Assembly (NCBI GenBank): GCA_015065385.1
Contig: SVQK01000063.1
Span: 1-64,000, forward strand
Length of the DNA: 64,000 bases
From: Oscillospiraceae bacterium
GTDB taxonomy: Bacteria; Bacillota; Clostridia; Oscillospirales; CAG-272
Direction of reading: 5' to 3'
Every line of letters starts with the position of its first letter. Within the stretch, counting starts at the first letter, position 1. The translations under genes and the position numbers were made by a program. Shown here piece by piece: positions 17,000 to 25,054 of the stretch. The notes below the pieces were generated by a model. That model worked only from the letters and a program-made list of their open reading frames with translations. It had not been told where the DNA came from and did not search any database.

Positions 17000-17758
17000 A
17001 TGAGAATGAGAAAAAAACGGCACGGAAACGAAAGACTTTTGGCGTTGTCCGCGCTTCTGTACCCCTATCGGGAGGAAACGGCACCCCCGGCGGCGGAGGT
17101 GTTCGGATCCGACCGGCCTCTCGTGCTGGAAGTCGGCTGCGGAAAGGGAGAGTTCATCACGAAACTCTCTCTCTCCGAACCGGACGCCAACTATATCGCG
17201 CTGGAACGGATCCCGGACGTGTGCGTCGTCGCCGTAGAGAAATACGCGCGCAGCCGCGGACTCGGCGACATGGCTCCGAACGGCGGATGGCTCGCCCCTG
17301 ACGGCACGCTCTACAAGGACGGCGCGGTCTGGGACATTCCCTTTGAGCTGAGGGGGAACGTGCGGTTTCTCGTTGGGGACGCCGCCGACTTCGCCTCCAC
17401 ACTGCCGGACGATTCCGTGTCCGCGGTGCTCGCCAATTTCAGCGATCCGTGGCCCGGAAAAGGGAAGGGCGAGCGGAAGAAACGGCTGACCAGTCCCGCG
17501 TTCCTTGAAAACTACCGGAGGATTCTGAAACCGGACGGCGTCTTCCGCTTCAAAACGGACAACGACGAGCTGTTCGACTACACCCTCGAGGTCATGCCCG
17601 AAAACGGGTTCCGTATCCTCTGGACAACAAGGGATCTGCATGCCTCGGAGCGGGCCGCGGACAACATCGTCACGGAGTACGAGCGCAATTTCACCGAGCG
17701 GGGCGTCCGCATCAAAATGCTCGAAGCCGCGCCGGTCAAAGGGGCTGAGCGGGTATAA
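17000..17758 (+). CDS. trmB: tRNA (guanine-N7-)-methyltransferase
   Basis: Methylates G46 in the variable loop of tRNAs using S-adenosylmethionine. The SAM site is LEVGCGKGEFITKLS, followed by the ALERIPDVCVVAVEKY acidic strand. The TrmB-specific segment NFSDPWPGKGKGERKKRLTSPAFLENY holds the substrate residues, and FKTDNDELFDYTL follows. Length from ATG 17000 is 252. The frame opens earlier (GTG 16898), but that region contains the promoter; ATG 17000 has GGAG 11 bases upstream. It appears monocistronic, with a strong new promoter directly behind it. Confidence 0.92.
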   Translation: MRMRKKRHGNERLLALSALLYPYREETAPPAAEVFGSDRPLVLEVGCGKGEFITKLSLSEPDANYIALERIPDVCVVAVEKYARSRGLGDMAPNGGWLAPDGTLYKDGAVWDIPFELRGNVRFLVGDAADFASTLPDDSVSAVLANFSDPWPGKGKGERKKRLTSPAFLENYRRILKPDGVFRFKTDNDELFDYTLEVMPENGFRILWTTRDLHASERAADNIVTEYERNFTERGVRIKMLEAAPVKGAERV

Positions 17759-17766
17759 AAAAACAC

Positions 17767-17795
17767 TTGACAGAAACGCCTGCAAGTGATATAAT
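17767..17795 (+). promoter_or_regulatory. Consensus promoter of the DUF6323/DUF6179 pair
   Basis: Perfect TTGACA (17767-17772), 17-base spacer ending in TGA, perfect TATAAT (17790-17795). The transcript would carry an untranslated leader of about 108 bases. Confidence 0.9.
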
Positions 17796-17843
17796 GAAAC
17801 GAGTCGGCGGGGATGTATGCAATTCACATATACCCACGCATTA

Positions 17844-17872
17844 ATTGTATCACATATCGCGGGGTTTGTCAA
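17844..17872 (-). promoter_or_regulatory. Opposing minus-strand promoter inside the same leader
   Basis: On the minus strand TTGACA (17872-17867), 17-base spacer, TACAAT (17849-17844). It points back towards trmB and faces the plus-strand promoter about 50 bases away. No minus-strand gene lies in its path, so the product would be an antisense RNA, or the promoter is a relic. Confidence 0.6.
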
Positions 17873-17910
17873 GGTCTTCCGCGAAAAAACATCATGAAAG
17901 GCGGTGCGCA

Positions 17911-18939
17911 ATGGACGGATTGATCCCCATCGAATCCCTCGCTCCGCAGCCGGTGACGAAGGAGCTGCTCGCACTCAACGAGACCACATGGGAACGCGGA
18001 CTGACGCTGACGGAGGAAGAGGCGCGCGAGCTGTCCGAAACCCGAAGCCGCGCTCTGCGGGAAAACGACCGGATCGAATTCGGTTCCGAGGTCATGCGCA
18101 AGATCCTCGAACGGTTTTCTGCCTCCCGGTATCTGGATCAGAGCACATGGGCCGACACGCTGAACGAAATCACTTATTATTTTTATTACATCAAAGCCGA
18201 GACGGAGGATAAGATCAGCGACACCGATCTGGTGGAAGAGATGTTCACCCGGTTCGAGCTGTACTGCCGGGGCGATATCGACCGGTTCGAGGGGAAGGAA
18301 ATCGAGCGCATCATCCGCAAGGTCAACATGGGCGACCGATACGGCACATGGTACGGCGATGAGGACGACGATCCCGCAAGTCTCGGACGCATGACGCCGG
18401 GCAATCTGCTCGACGACGTCTATGAGGGCGAAAACGCCGGTCCCGAGGAATACGAAGGCGGTGCGGCGGACGAGATCGCCCGGGACGAAGCGGTGGAGAT
18501 GGACGTGTTCGGCGACTTCGAAGAGGACGAGCCCGTATCCGGTTATGAAAACGAGGACGATCTCTCCCTGTACGACGAGGTAGTGGACGAGGCGGTGGAG
18601 GAAGACTCCCCGGATCATCCCCTGAACCGCCAGACCTCCGCAGTCCGGGATCTGAAGGAGCGGGGATATTTCTCCCTGAACCGTCTGACCGGTCGGGGAG
18701 AGAAGCGCGCCGAACAGGAAGATCCCGGGACAGAGGGAGCGGGGATCCGTCTTCCCGGCGGAGCGAGTCTATCCGTCGGCGACGCGTATCCCGAGGATTT
18801 TGACCGCTTCACGGAGGATGAGGACGCGTTTCTGGCTTCCTTTCTGTCTTCGGAGGCGGATCCCGATATCGATGCGCTGGACACTATGATCGACCGGATC
18901 GCAAAGAGCGGAAACGAAGGAGGGGACACGGATGAATGA
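17911..18939 (+). CDS. DUF6323-like protein with a long acidic C-terminal extension
   Basis: The first ~150 residues (LIPIESLAPQPVTKELLALNETTWERGLTLTEEEARELSETRSRAL, FYYIKAETEDKISDTDLVEEMFTRF) resemble the DUF6323 family, which is typically about 150-180 residues and of unknown function. Residues ~150-342 are very acidic and low in complexity (YEGENAGPEEYEGG, FEEDEPVSGYENEDDLS), probably disordered. DUF6323 and DUF6179 genes are usually adjacent, as here. ATG 17911 is chosen for AAAGG 9 bases upstream and for matching the family start; the frame runs further 5' into the leader. Its stop overlaps the next gene by 8 bases. Confidence 0.78.
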   Translation: MDGLIPIESLAPQPVTKELLALNETTWERGLTLTEEEARELSETRSRALRENDRIEFGSEVMRKILERFSASRYLDQSTWADTLNEITYYFYYIKAETEDKISDTDLVEEMFTRFELYCRGDIDRFEGKEIERIIRKVNMGDRYGTWYGDEDDDPASLGRMTPGNLLDDVYEGENAGPEEYEGGAADEIARDEAVEMDVFGDFEEDEPVSGYENEDDLSLYDEVVDEAVEEDSPDHPLNRQTSAVRDLKERGYFSLNRLTGRGEKRAEQEDPGTEGAGIRLPGGASLSVGDAYPEDFDRFTEDEDAFLASFLSSEADPDIDALDTMIDRIAKSGNEGGDTDE

Positions 18940-19585
18940 ACAGTCGCTGACCGCCCGCGGAAGGATCGATCCGGAGCGGCTGGACCGGGAGCGCTACGCC
19001 GAATCCCTCACTGACGAAGCTGTACACGCGGGAATTCTGACCGAGAGCGACGTGAGCCGGATCCGCGCGGATCTTTTGAAGGTCCTCGCCGAGGTGATCG
19101 GATACAAGACCGGAGGAGAATCCACCAATGTGAGCGCGGACGACGCGAAGATCCTCGCGGAAAGCCTGCTTTACAACATCGGAACGGCCCTGCGCGCTGA
19201 GAGCAACCCGGGCACCGCCGCCATGCTCCTCCGGGACCGGCCCATGACCGAGCTTTACGCCAAAGGATACCAGATCAACAAAAAGCGCTGGGAGGACGCG
19301 AGGCGGCTGTGGACGAAGGTCCGGTATGCCCGACTGCGGGACGGCGGCGAGGAATACGACCGCGCCGTCGACCGGAATATCCGGATCTACCTCGAGCGGT
19401 ACGATCCCCGTACGTCCGCCCATGACAAGCTGTATCTGTCCCTGCCAAAATACGGGATCAAGGGCGCGTTCCATATTTCCGGAGCGGTCGCGGTCCTGAC
19501 GAAGCTTTTGAGCCTGAGTTCGGGGGATTCCGGACCGGGGCTGGACGCAGCTTTCCGCGAAAAAGGAGAAGAACCGAACAGTTGA
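18932..19585 (+). CDS. DUF6179-like protein, apparently 3'-truncated
   Basis: Residues 1-190 resemble the N-terminal part of DUF6179 proteins: RLDRERYAESLTDEAVHAGILTESDVSRIRADLLKVLAE, GESTNVSADDAKILAESLLYNIGTALRAESNPGTAAMLLRDRPMTELYAKGYQ, and the YDPRTSAHDKLYLSLPKYGIKG strip. As I recall the family it runs to well over 400 residues; this frame ends at 217 with a tail (SSGDSGPGLDAAFREKGEEPNS) that does not look like the family. The last 128 bases are antisense to the end of the AGCS symporter frame. A deletion that joined the two genes is the simplest explanation. Function of the family unknown. Confidence 0.7.
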   Translation: MNEQSLTARGRIDPERLDRERYAESLTDEAVHAGILTESDVSRIRADLLKVLAEVIGYKTGGESTNVSADDAKILAESLLYNIGTALRAESNPGTAAMLLRDRPMTELYAKGYQINKKRWEDARRLWTKVRYARLRDGGEEYDRAVDRNIRIYLERYDPRTSAHDKLYLSLPKYGIKGAFHISGAVAVLTKLLSLSSGDSGPGLDAAFREKGEEPNS

Positions 19586-20837
19586 GGATCGTCATGGATC
19601 CGAGCAGAAGATCCGCGATCATCCACATCGGACCGGGGGAGACCGCCGCGCCGCATACAGGCATGAGCACCGACAGCGCGAGGAACGCTCCCTCGGCCTT
19701 TTTCGATTCCGTGATATACCGTATCGCACCGATCCCGTAATAGATCTGAGCGATGACGCTGGCATAAGCGAAGAGAACGGTGGACAGCCGGATTCCCTCC
19801 GCGGCGATCTTCCCGGACAGCACGCGGAATCCTTCGAGCGCGGCAGGCGCGGGATCGGCGTCGAGCCCCCACGGAAATCCTCCCGCGACCCGATCCGCCG
19901 TCAAAAGGACCAGCGCGGTCACGGTGCAGAGAATCAGCGTGTCGAAGATCACCTCCGCGACGCCGAGGGCCGCCTGCTGCTCCGAGGAATCCGTGTCAGC
20001 CGAGGCGTGGGCCGTGGGAGAGGTCCCGCACCCCGCCTCATTGGAGAAGATCCCCCGCATGACGCCGAACCGGACTGCCTCCCGGACGGTGAACCCCATC
20101 GCTCCCGCGCCGACCGCCCGGAGAGAGAACGCGGATCGGACCGTATCCTTCAGGATCCCCGGGATCAGATCGGCATGGGGCAGAACGGCGGCGAGCGATA
20201 CGAGCAGGAAGAACGCCGTCAGAGGGGGCATGAGACGCGCCGCCGCTCTCTCGATCCGCTTTGTCCCGAAACAGACGGACAGCGCGACGCTCAGGGAGAG
20301 GGCAATCCCCCACAGAACGCGCCGGTCTCCCGGGAGAAGACTCACCGCCGCGTTCGACTGAATGAGATTTCCGGTCACAAGGGCGTTGGTGGCGCAGAGA
20401 ACGGCGAACACCGCTCCCGCTTTCCGTGCCGCCGTTCCTCCTCCGAATCCGTTCCGGATGGTGTACATCGCCCCTCCGCGCCAGCCGTCCCCGACGCGCT
20501 CACGGTACCGGACGGCGAGCAGGACTTCCGCGTATTTCACGGGAATCGCGGCGACCGCTCCGATCCACATCCAGACTACCGCTCCCGGCCCTCCCGCCAT
20601 CAGCGCGGACGCGACGCCCGTGATGTTTCCGACCCCGAGGGTTCCGGCGAGAGCCAGAGACAGCGCGGACAGAGGGGAGGCCCCGTTTCCGCTCCGTTTC
20701 CCGCGCCCGAGTAGGGGACGCAAATCGAAAACCCGTTTCACTCCGGCGGACGAGAGGATCCCGAGAGAGGCGAAAAGGAGAAAAGCCGGGGTGACAACCG
20801 TTCCGACCGCGTCGGCGAGGAAGGAAAAAATGCGCAT
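19458..20837 (-). CDS. AGCS-family sodium/alanine (amino acid) symporter
   Basis: Multi-pass importer of alanine or glycine with Na+. Family landmarks: ALSLALAGTLGVGNITGVASALMAGGPGAVVWMW near the start, VPVKYAE-like VKYAEVLLAVRYR, GGAMYTI, and the strongly conserved GVMRGIFSNEAGCGTSPTAHASA. About ten hydrophobic helices are visible. Start is set at ATG 20837 (GGGGAG close upstream) rather than TTG 20855. The basic tail after LLLFRGK (about 25 residues) is read from DNA antisense to the DUF6179-like gene and may be foreign to the protein. Confidence 0.9.
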   Translation of the reverse strand: MRIFSFLADAVGTVVTPAFLLFASLGILSSAGVKRVFDLRPLLGRGKRSGNGASPLSALSLALAGTLGVGNITGVASALMAGGPGAVVWMWIGAVAAIPVKYAEVLLAVRYRERVGDGWRGGAMYTIRNGFGGGTAARKAGAVFAVLCATNALVTGNLIQSNAAVSLLPGDRRVLWGIALSLSVALSVCFGTKRIERAAARLMPPLTAFFLLVSLAAVLPHADLIPGILKDTVRSAFSLRAVGAGAMGFTVREAVRFGVMRGIFSNEAGCGTSPTAHASADTDSSEQQAALGVAEVIFDTLILCTVTALVLLTADRVAGGFPWGLDADPAPAALEGFRVLSGKIAAEGIRLSTVLFAYASVIAQIYYGIGAIRYITESKKAEGAFLALSVLMPVCGAAVSPGPMWMIADLLLGSMTILNCSVLLLFRGKLRPAPVRNPPNSGSKASSGPRPLRKYGTRP

Positions 20838-20895
20838 ACGCTCCCCGTTTCGCAAGAATTTACAAAATCCCCGAGGATAATGAACAGGCGCGATA

Positions 20896-20924
20896 TTGAC
20901 AACCGTCCCGCTATCGGGTATAAT
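20896..20924 (+). promoter_or_regulatory. Consensus promoter of the CotH lipoprotein gene
   Basis: Perfect TTGACA (20896-20901), 17-base spacer, perfect TATAAT (20919-20924); divergent from the AGCS gene. Confidence 0.9.
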
Positions 20925-20963
20925 AATTTAATCAAACAATACTATGCCGTAAGAGGTTCAGTC

Positions 20964-22523
20964 ATGCGATTTTTCAAAAGACTTCTTCCCGTTCTGCTGT
21001 GCGCCTCGCTCCTTCTGTCCTCCGCGGGCTGCGGGACGGGGGAAGAGCGCGAACCCGCCGCGGATTCGGAGACGGAGCAGGCCTTTGAGACTACGGAGGC
21101 GCAGGCGGCGGTTCCGGACGACGAAGTGATCGTCAATTTCGCCGTATCGCCCCTTGAAGCCGGGTCCATCTCCGGCGTTGTTTCCCAGACCCTCCGAAAG
21201 GGCGAGCGGACCACGGAGGTGGAAGCCGTTCCCGCCGCGGGATTTTCGTTCGTGAAATGGAGCGACGGGGAGAAGAACGCCGTTCACCGCGGGGAGAGCT
21301 ATTCGGATAACACCACGCTTTACGCCTTGTTCGAAGAGGCGGACGACGCCACCCCGGCGATCTATATCGATACCGAGGGCGGAAAGAAGATCCGCTCCGA
21401 TGCCGATACCGTGGCGTTCACCCTTTCGGCGGAAAATCTCCCGCGCCGCTATCAGGTGAGCGGAGCGACCGGGCAGATCAAGCTCCGCGGAAACGCCTCC
21501 CTCGGCTGGGAGAAGAAATCCTATACCCTGAAATTCGACGATAAAATCAAGTTCTGCGGGCTCGGAGAGGGAAAGAACCGGAACTGGGTCCTGATTTCCA
21601 ATCACTGCGACCAGTCCCTGCTCCGGAACTACATCGCGTTCTGGCTCCAAAAAAAGCTGGACGGTATCCCGTGGGGGCCCGACAGCCGCATGGTGGATCT
21701 CTATGTGAACGGCGATTACGTCGGGGACTACCTGCTCGTTGAAAAAGTCACCGGGGCCGAAAACCGGATCGGACTCGAAACCATGACGGACACCGGAAAG
21801 CTGGACGCCGACTTCATGGTGGAGCTGGATAATTATGCGTACAAGGCCGGCGAAAAGGGGCTCGCCTGGTTCACTGCCCGCGGCTATCCCTACGAGATCC
21901 GCGGCGAGGACAGCCTGACCTCCGATCGTTGCAATTACATCGACGACTGGGTGACCTCCGCGTGGGATACGGTCTGCGACGGTTCGGACGACGAGATCCG
22001 AAGGCTGATCGACGTGGACGCGGCGGTGGACTCCTATATCCTCGCCGAGCTGACGAAAAACATCGACTGCGGCTGGTCTTCCTTCTTCCTCTACCGGAAG
22101 GGCGGAAAGCTCTATCTCGGCCCGTCTTGGGATTTCGACCTCGCCATGGGCAACGACATGCGGCTGGACAACGGCAGCTACAAGAAGCTCTACGCCGGAC
22201 AGAACAACGGATTCGGACAGCAAAACCACTGGTATATCGAGCTGGTCGAGCGGAAGTGGTTCAGCGATCTGGTCACAGCCCGCTGGAACGAAATGAAGGA
22301 AAAAGGCGTCTTTGACGACATGCTCGCGGAGGTGGACCGGTCCCTCGAAATGAACCGGGAGTCCTTTGAGCACAACTTCGAGCGCTGGCCCATTTTCGGA
22401 TGGCGTCTGAATCAGGAACCCGAGCACGTTATGGCTCTGAGATCCGTGGACGAGCACGTCTCGTATCTGAAGGAGTGGCTCGAAAACCGGATCCTCTGGC
22501 TGGACGAGAAATTCAATTCCTGA
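20964..22523 (+). CDS. CotH-kinase lipoprotein
   Basis: Exported lipoprotein: a signal peptide with lipobox LLSSAGC (Cys23), then an acidic linker. A short beta repeat around residues 55-125 (VIVNFAVSPLEAGSISG, AGFSFVKWSDGEKNAVH) resembles an InlB/SHIRT-like domain. The CotH-kinase domain covers about 130-505, with IKLRGNASLGWEKKSYTLKF, NWVLISNHCDQSLLRNYIAF, YVGDYLLVEKV and the catalytic-looking YLGPSWDFDLAMGN. CotH kinases phosphorylate proteins; in Bacillus CotH acts on spore-coat proteins, but lipoprotein members also occur on vegetative cells. Start ATG 20964; length 519. Own promoter, so probably a single-gene transcript. Confidence 0.88.
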   Translation: MRFFKRLLPVLLCASLLLSSAGCGTGEEREPAADSETEQAFETTEAQAAVPDDEVIVNFAVSPLEAGSISGVVSQTLRKGERTTEVEAVPAAGFSFVKWSDGEKNAVHRGESYSDNTTLYALFEEADDATPAIYIDTEGGKKIRSDADTVAFTLSAENLPRRYQVSGATGQIKLRGNASLGWEKKSYTLKFDDKIKFCGLGEGKNRNWVLISNHCDQSLLRNYIAFWLQKKLDGIPWGPDSRMVDLYVNGDYVGDYLLVEKVTGAENRIGLETMTDTGKLDADFMVELDNYAYKAGEKGLAWFTARGYPYEIRGEDSLTSDRCNYIDDWVTSAWDTVCDGSDDEIRRLIDVDAAVDSYILAELTKNIDCGWSSFFLYRKGGKLYLGPSWDFDLAMGNDMRLDNGSYKKLYAGQNNGFGQQNHWYIELVERKWFSDLVTARWNEMKEKGVFDDMLAEVDRSLEMNRESFEHNFERWPIFGWRLNQEPEHVMALRSVDEHVSYLKEWLENRILWLDEKFNS

Positions 22524-22595
22524 CGTCCTGTGCCGGATTGGACCGCCTGCACAAAGCGCGGTGCATAAATTTTCGGCTTTCGTGTGAATTTATCC

Positions 22596-22624
22596 TTTAC
22601 AAACGGGCAAATCCGTGGTATAGT
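22596..22624 (+). promoter_or_regulatory. Promoter of nfnAB
   Basis: TTTACA (22596-22601), 17-base spacer, TATAGT (22619-22624). Confidence 0.78.
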
Positions 22625-22698
22625 ATATGTTCAAGGAATACGCCGCCCCGGACGGAACGGACTGAATCCGCCCGCGATCCGGGGGAGAGAGGTGCTTC

Positions 22699-23535
22699 AT
22701 GTTTGAAATCGTATCCAAAACCGTTCTGAATCCCACCGTGATCAGAATGGATATCAAGGCCCCCCGCGTCGCCCGGAAAGCGCAGGCAGGGCAGTTTATC
22801 ATCCTCCGGGTGGACGCGGACGGCGAGCGGATCCCCCTGACCGTGGCCGACTGCGACCGGGACCGTGGAACCGTTTCCATCATCTTCCAGAAGGTCGGCG
22901 CGACGACCGACAAACTGGCGGAGAAGGAGAAGGGGGACTTTATCGAGGATTTCGTCGGCCCGCTTGGGAAACCCACGGAGACGGAAGGTCTCAAAAAAGT
23001 CGCCGTGATCGGGGGAGGCGTAGGATGCGCGATTGCTTTTCCCGTCGCAAAAAAGCTGCATGAGCAGGGATGTGTCGTCCACACCGTCGCCGGATTCCGC
23101 ACGAAGGATCTGGTCATTTTAGAGGACGAGTTCCGCGCCGTGTCCGACCGGTTCGTCCCCATGTCCGACGACGGCACCTGGGGGGAGAAGGGGCTGGTGA
23201 CGAACGCCCTCCGGAATCTGATCGAGAGCGGGGAAGAGTATGACGAGGTGATCGCCATCGGTCCCCTGATCATGATGAAATTCGTGTGCCAGCTGACGAA
23301 GGAATTCGGCGTGAAAACGGTGGTCAGCATGAATCCCATCATGATCGACGGAACCGGCATGTGCGGAGGCTGCCGACTGACAGTCGGAGGAAAGACAAAG
23401 TTCGCCTGCGTGGACGGCCCGGATTTCAACGGACATGAGGTGGATTTCGACGAAGCCATGAAGCGCGGCGCCATGTACAAATCCTTCGAGCGAAACGCCC
23501 GCGAATGCAATCTCTTGAAGAAGGAGGCGCTTTGA
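22699..23535 (+). CDS. nfnA: NADH-dependent ferredoxin:NADP+ oxidoreductase, NfnA subunit
   Basis: FAD and [2Fe-2S] subunit of the electron-bifurcating transhydrogenase, related to PyrK. It has an N-terminal FAD-binding barrel (AGQFIILRVDADGERIPLTVAD), an NAD-binding half beginning KVAVIGGGVGCAIAFPVAKKL, and the Cys cluster GTGMCGGCRLTVGGKTKFACVDGP near the C-terminus. GAGAGAGG lies 7 bases before the ATG. NfnB follows after one base. A free-standing PyrK-like role is unlikely given that partner. Confidence 0.92.
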   Translation: MFEIVSKTVLNPTVIRMDIKAPRVARKAQAGQFIILRVDADGERIPLTVADCDRDRGTVSIIFQKVGATTDKLAEKEKGDFIEDFVGPLGKPTETEGLKKVAVIGGGVGCAIAFPVAKKLHEQGCVVHTVAGFRTKDLVILEDEFRAVSDRFVPMSDDGTWGEKGLVTNALRNLIESGEEYDEVIAIGPLIMMKFVCQLTKEFGVKTVVSMNPIMIDGTGMCGGCRLTVGGKTKFACVDGPDFNGHEVDFDEAMKRGAMYKSFERNARECNLLKKEAL

Positions 23536-23536
23536 A

Positions 23537-24940
23537 ATGCCGAACATGAGCTTGAAAAAGAACGAAATGCCCTCCCAGTCCCCGGACGTCCGGAACAAGA
23601 ATTATGAAGAGGTGGCGCTCGGCTATACGGAAGCCCTTGCGCTGGACGAAGCGGCGCGCTGTCTCAACTGCAAGAACATGCCCTGCGTTTCGGGATGTCC
23701 CGTCAACATCCGCATTCCGCACTTTATTCATAAAATCGCGGAGGGGGATTACGAAGGCGCGTACCGGATCATCGCGGAGTCGAGCTCCCTTCCGGCGGTA
23801 TGCGGACGGGTATGTCCTCAGGAGAGCCAGTGCGAAGCGAAGTGCGTCCGCGGCATCAAGGGCGATCCCGTCGGAATCGGACGCCTCGAACGGTTTGCCG
23901 CCGACTGGCACAACGAGCATTCGGACGAAAAGCCGGTACGTCCCGAGCCGAACGGACACCGGGTCGCCGTGGTCGGATCCGGTCCTTCCGGCCTCACCTG
24001 CGCGGGAGATCTGGCGCGGATGGGATATGATGTAACCGTGTTCGAAGCGCTCCATACTCCCGGCGGAGTACTGGTGTACGGCATTCCAGAGTTCCGTCTC
24101 CCGAAGGCCATCGTGAAGAAGGAAATCGACACCCTCCGCGATCTGGGCGTACACATCGAGACCAACACCGTCGTCGGAAAAGCGGTCACCATCGACGAGC
24201 TGTTTGAGGAAGAGGGCTACGAGGCCGTTTATGTCGGAACGGGCGCCGGACTGCCCCGCTTCATGGGGATCCCGGGCGAAAACCTCTGCGGCGTCTATTC
24301 CGCCAACGAATTCCTGACCCGCATCAATCTGATGAAGGCTTACCGGGACGGCGCGGATACGCCCATCGCGCACGCGAAGAACGTCGCCGTGGTCGGGGGC
24401 GGAAACGTCGCAATGGACGCAGCCCGCTGTGCGAAGCGGCTCGGAGCGGAAAACGTGTACATCGTGTACCGCCGCGGCGAGGAAGAACTGCCCGCCAGAG
24501 CGGAGGAAGTGGAGCACGCGAAGGAGGAAGGGATCATCTTCCGCCTGCTCTCCAATCCCACCGAGATCATGCCGGACGAAAACGGCAACGCCGCCCGGAT
24601 GACCTGCGTGAAGATGGGCCTCGGCGAACCGGACGAAAGCGGACGCCGCCGTCCCGTTGTGATCGAGGGTTCGGAATTCACGATTGACGCCGACTGCGTG
24701 ATCATGGCCATCGGAACCAGCCCGAATCCCCTGATCCGCTCCACGACGGAAGGACTCGAATGCGCGAAATGGGGCGGGATCATCACCGACGAAGACGGAC
24801 TGACCTCCCGCGAAGGCGTATATGCCGGCGGAGACGCGGTGACCGGGGCCGCGACCGTCATTCTCGCCATGGGAGCCGGGAAAACCGCCGCCGCCGCTAT
24901 GGACCGGTATCTCAAGGGAAAGACCGGCGGCAATTCCTGA
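23537..24940 (+). CDS. nfnB: NADPH-dependent oxidoreductase NfnB (GltD-like, glutamate synthase small-chain family)
   Basis: Partner of NfnA, coupling NADPH oxidation or reduction to NADH and ferredoxin. The N-terminal Fe-S region has CLNCKNMPCVSGCPVNIRIP and CGRVCPQESQCEAKC, which bind two [4Fe-4S] clusters. A first dinucleotide site GSGPSGLTCAGDLA and a second VVGGGNVAMDAARCA follow, then the closing GVYAGGDAVTGAATVILAMGAGKTAA. AAGGAGG lies at the end of nfnA, 9 bases before the ATG. Without NfnA next door this could pass for glutamate synthase beta, but no gltB is present. Confidence 0.93.
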   Translation: MPNMSLKKNEMPSQSPDVRNKNYEEVALGYTEALALDEAARCLNCKNMPCVSGCPVNIRIPHFIHKIAEGDYEGAYRIIAESSSLPAVCGRVCPQESQCEAKCVRGIKGDPVGIGRLERFAADWHNEHSDEKPVRPEPNGHRVAVVGSGPSGLTCAGDLARMGYDVTVFEALHTPGGVLVYGIPEFRLPKAIVKKEIDTLRDLGVHIETNTVVGKAVTIDELFEEEGYEAVYVGTGAGLPRFMGIPGENLCGVYSANEFLTRINLMKAYRDGADTPIAHAKNVAVVGGGNVAMDAARCAKRLGAENVYIVYRRGEEELPARAEEVEHAKEEGIIFRLLSNPTEIMPDENGNAARMTCVKMGLGEPDESGRRRPVVIEGSEFTIDADCVIMAIGTSPNPLIRSTTEGLECAKWGGIITDEDGLTSREGVYAGGDAVTGAATVILAMGAGKTAAAAMDRYLKGKTGGNS

Positions 24941-25054
24941 ACAAACTGTAAATATTGGAAAACACGCGGAACTTTTTCAAGCTGTCTCCGTCTAAAGAAA
25001 CAATACCGCCGGATCGGGCGGGGAAAGTCCGACGCGCAGAAGAGGAGGCTTGGG

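Noticed and set aside
18932..19585. Frameshift as the cause of the short DUF6179 gene
   Set aside because: No continuation of the family is visible in other frames downstream; the sequence instead becomes the antisense of the AGCS gene, so a deletion join is the better explanation.
23537..24940. Glutamate synthase small subunit
   Set aside because: No gltB large subunit nearby and nfnA is one base upstream, so NfnB is the better name.
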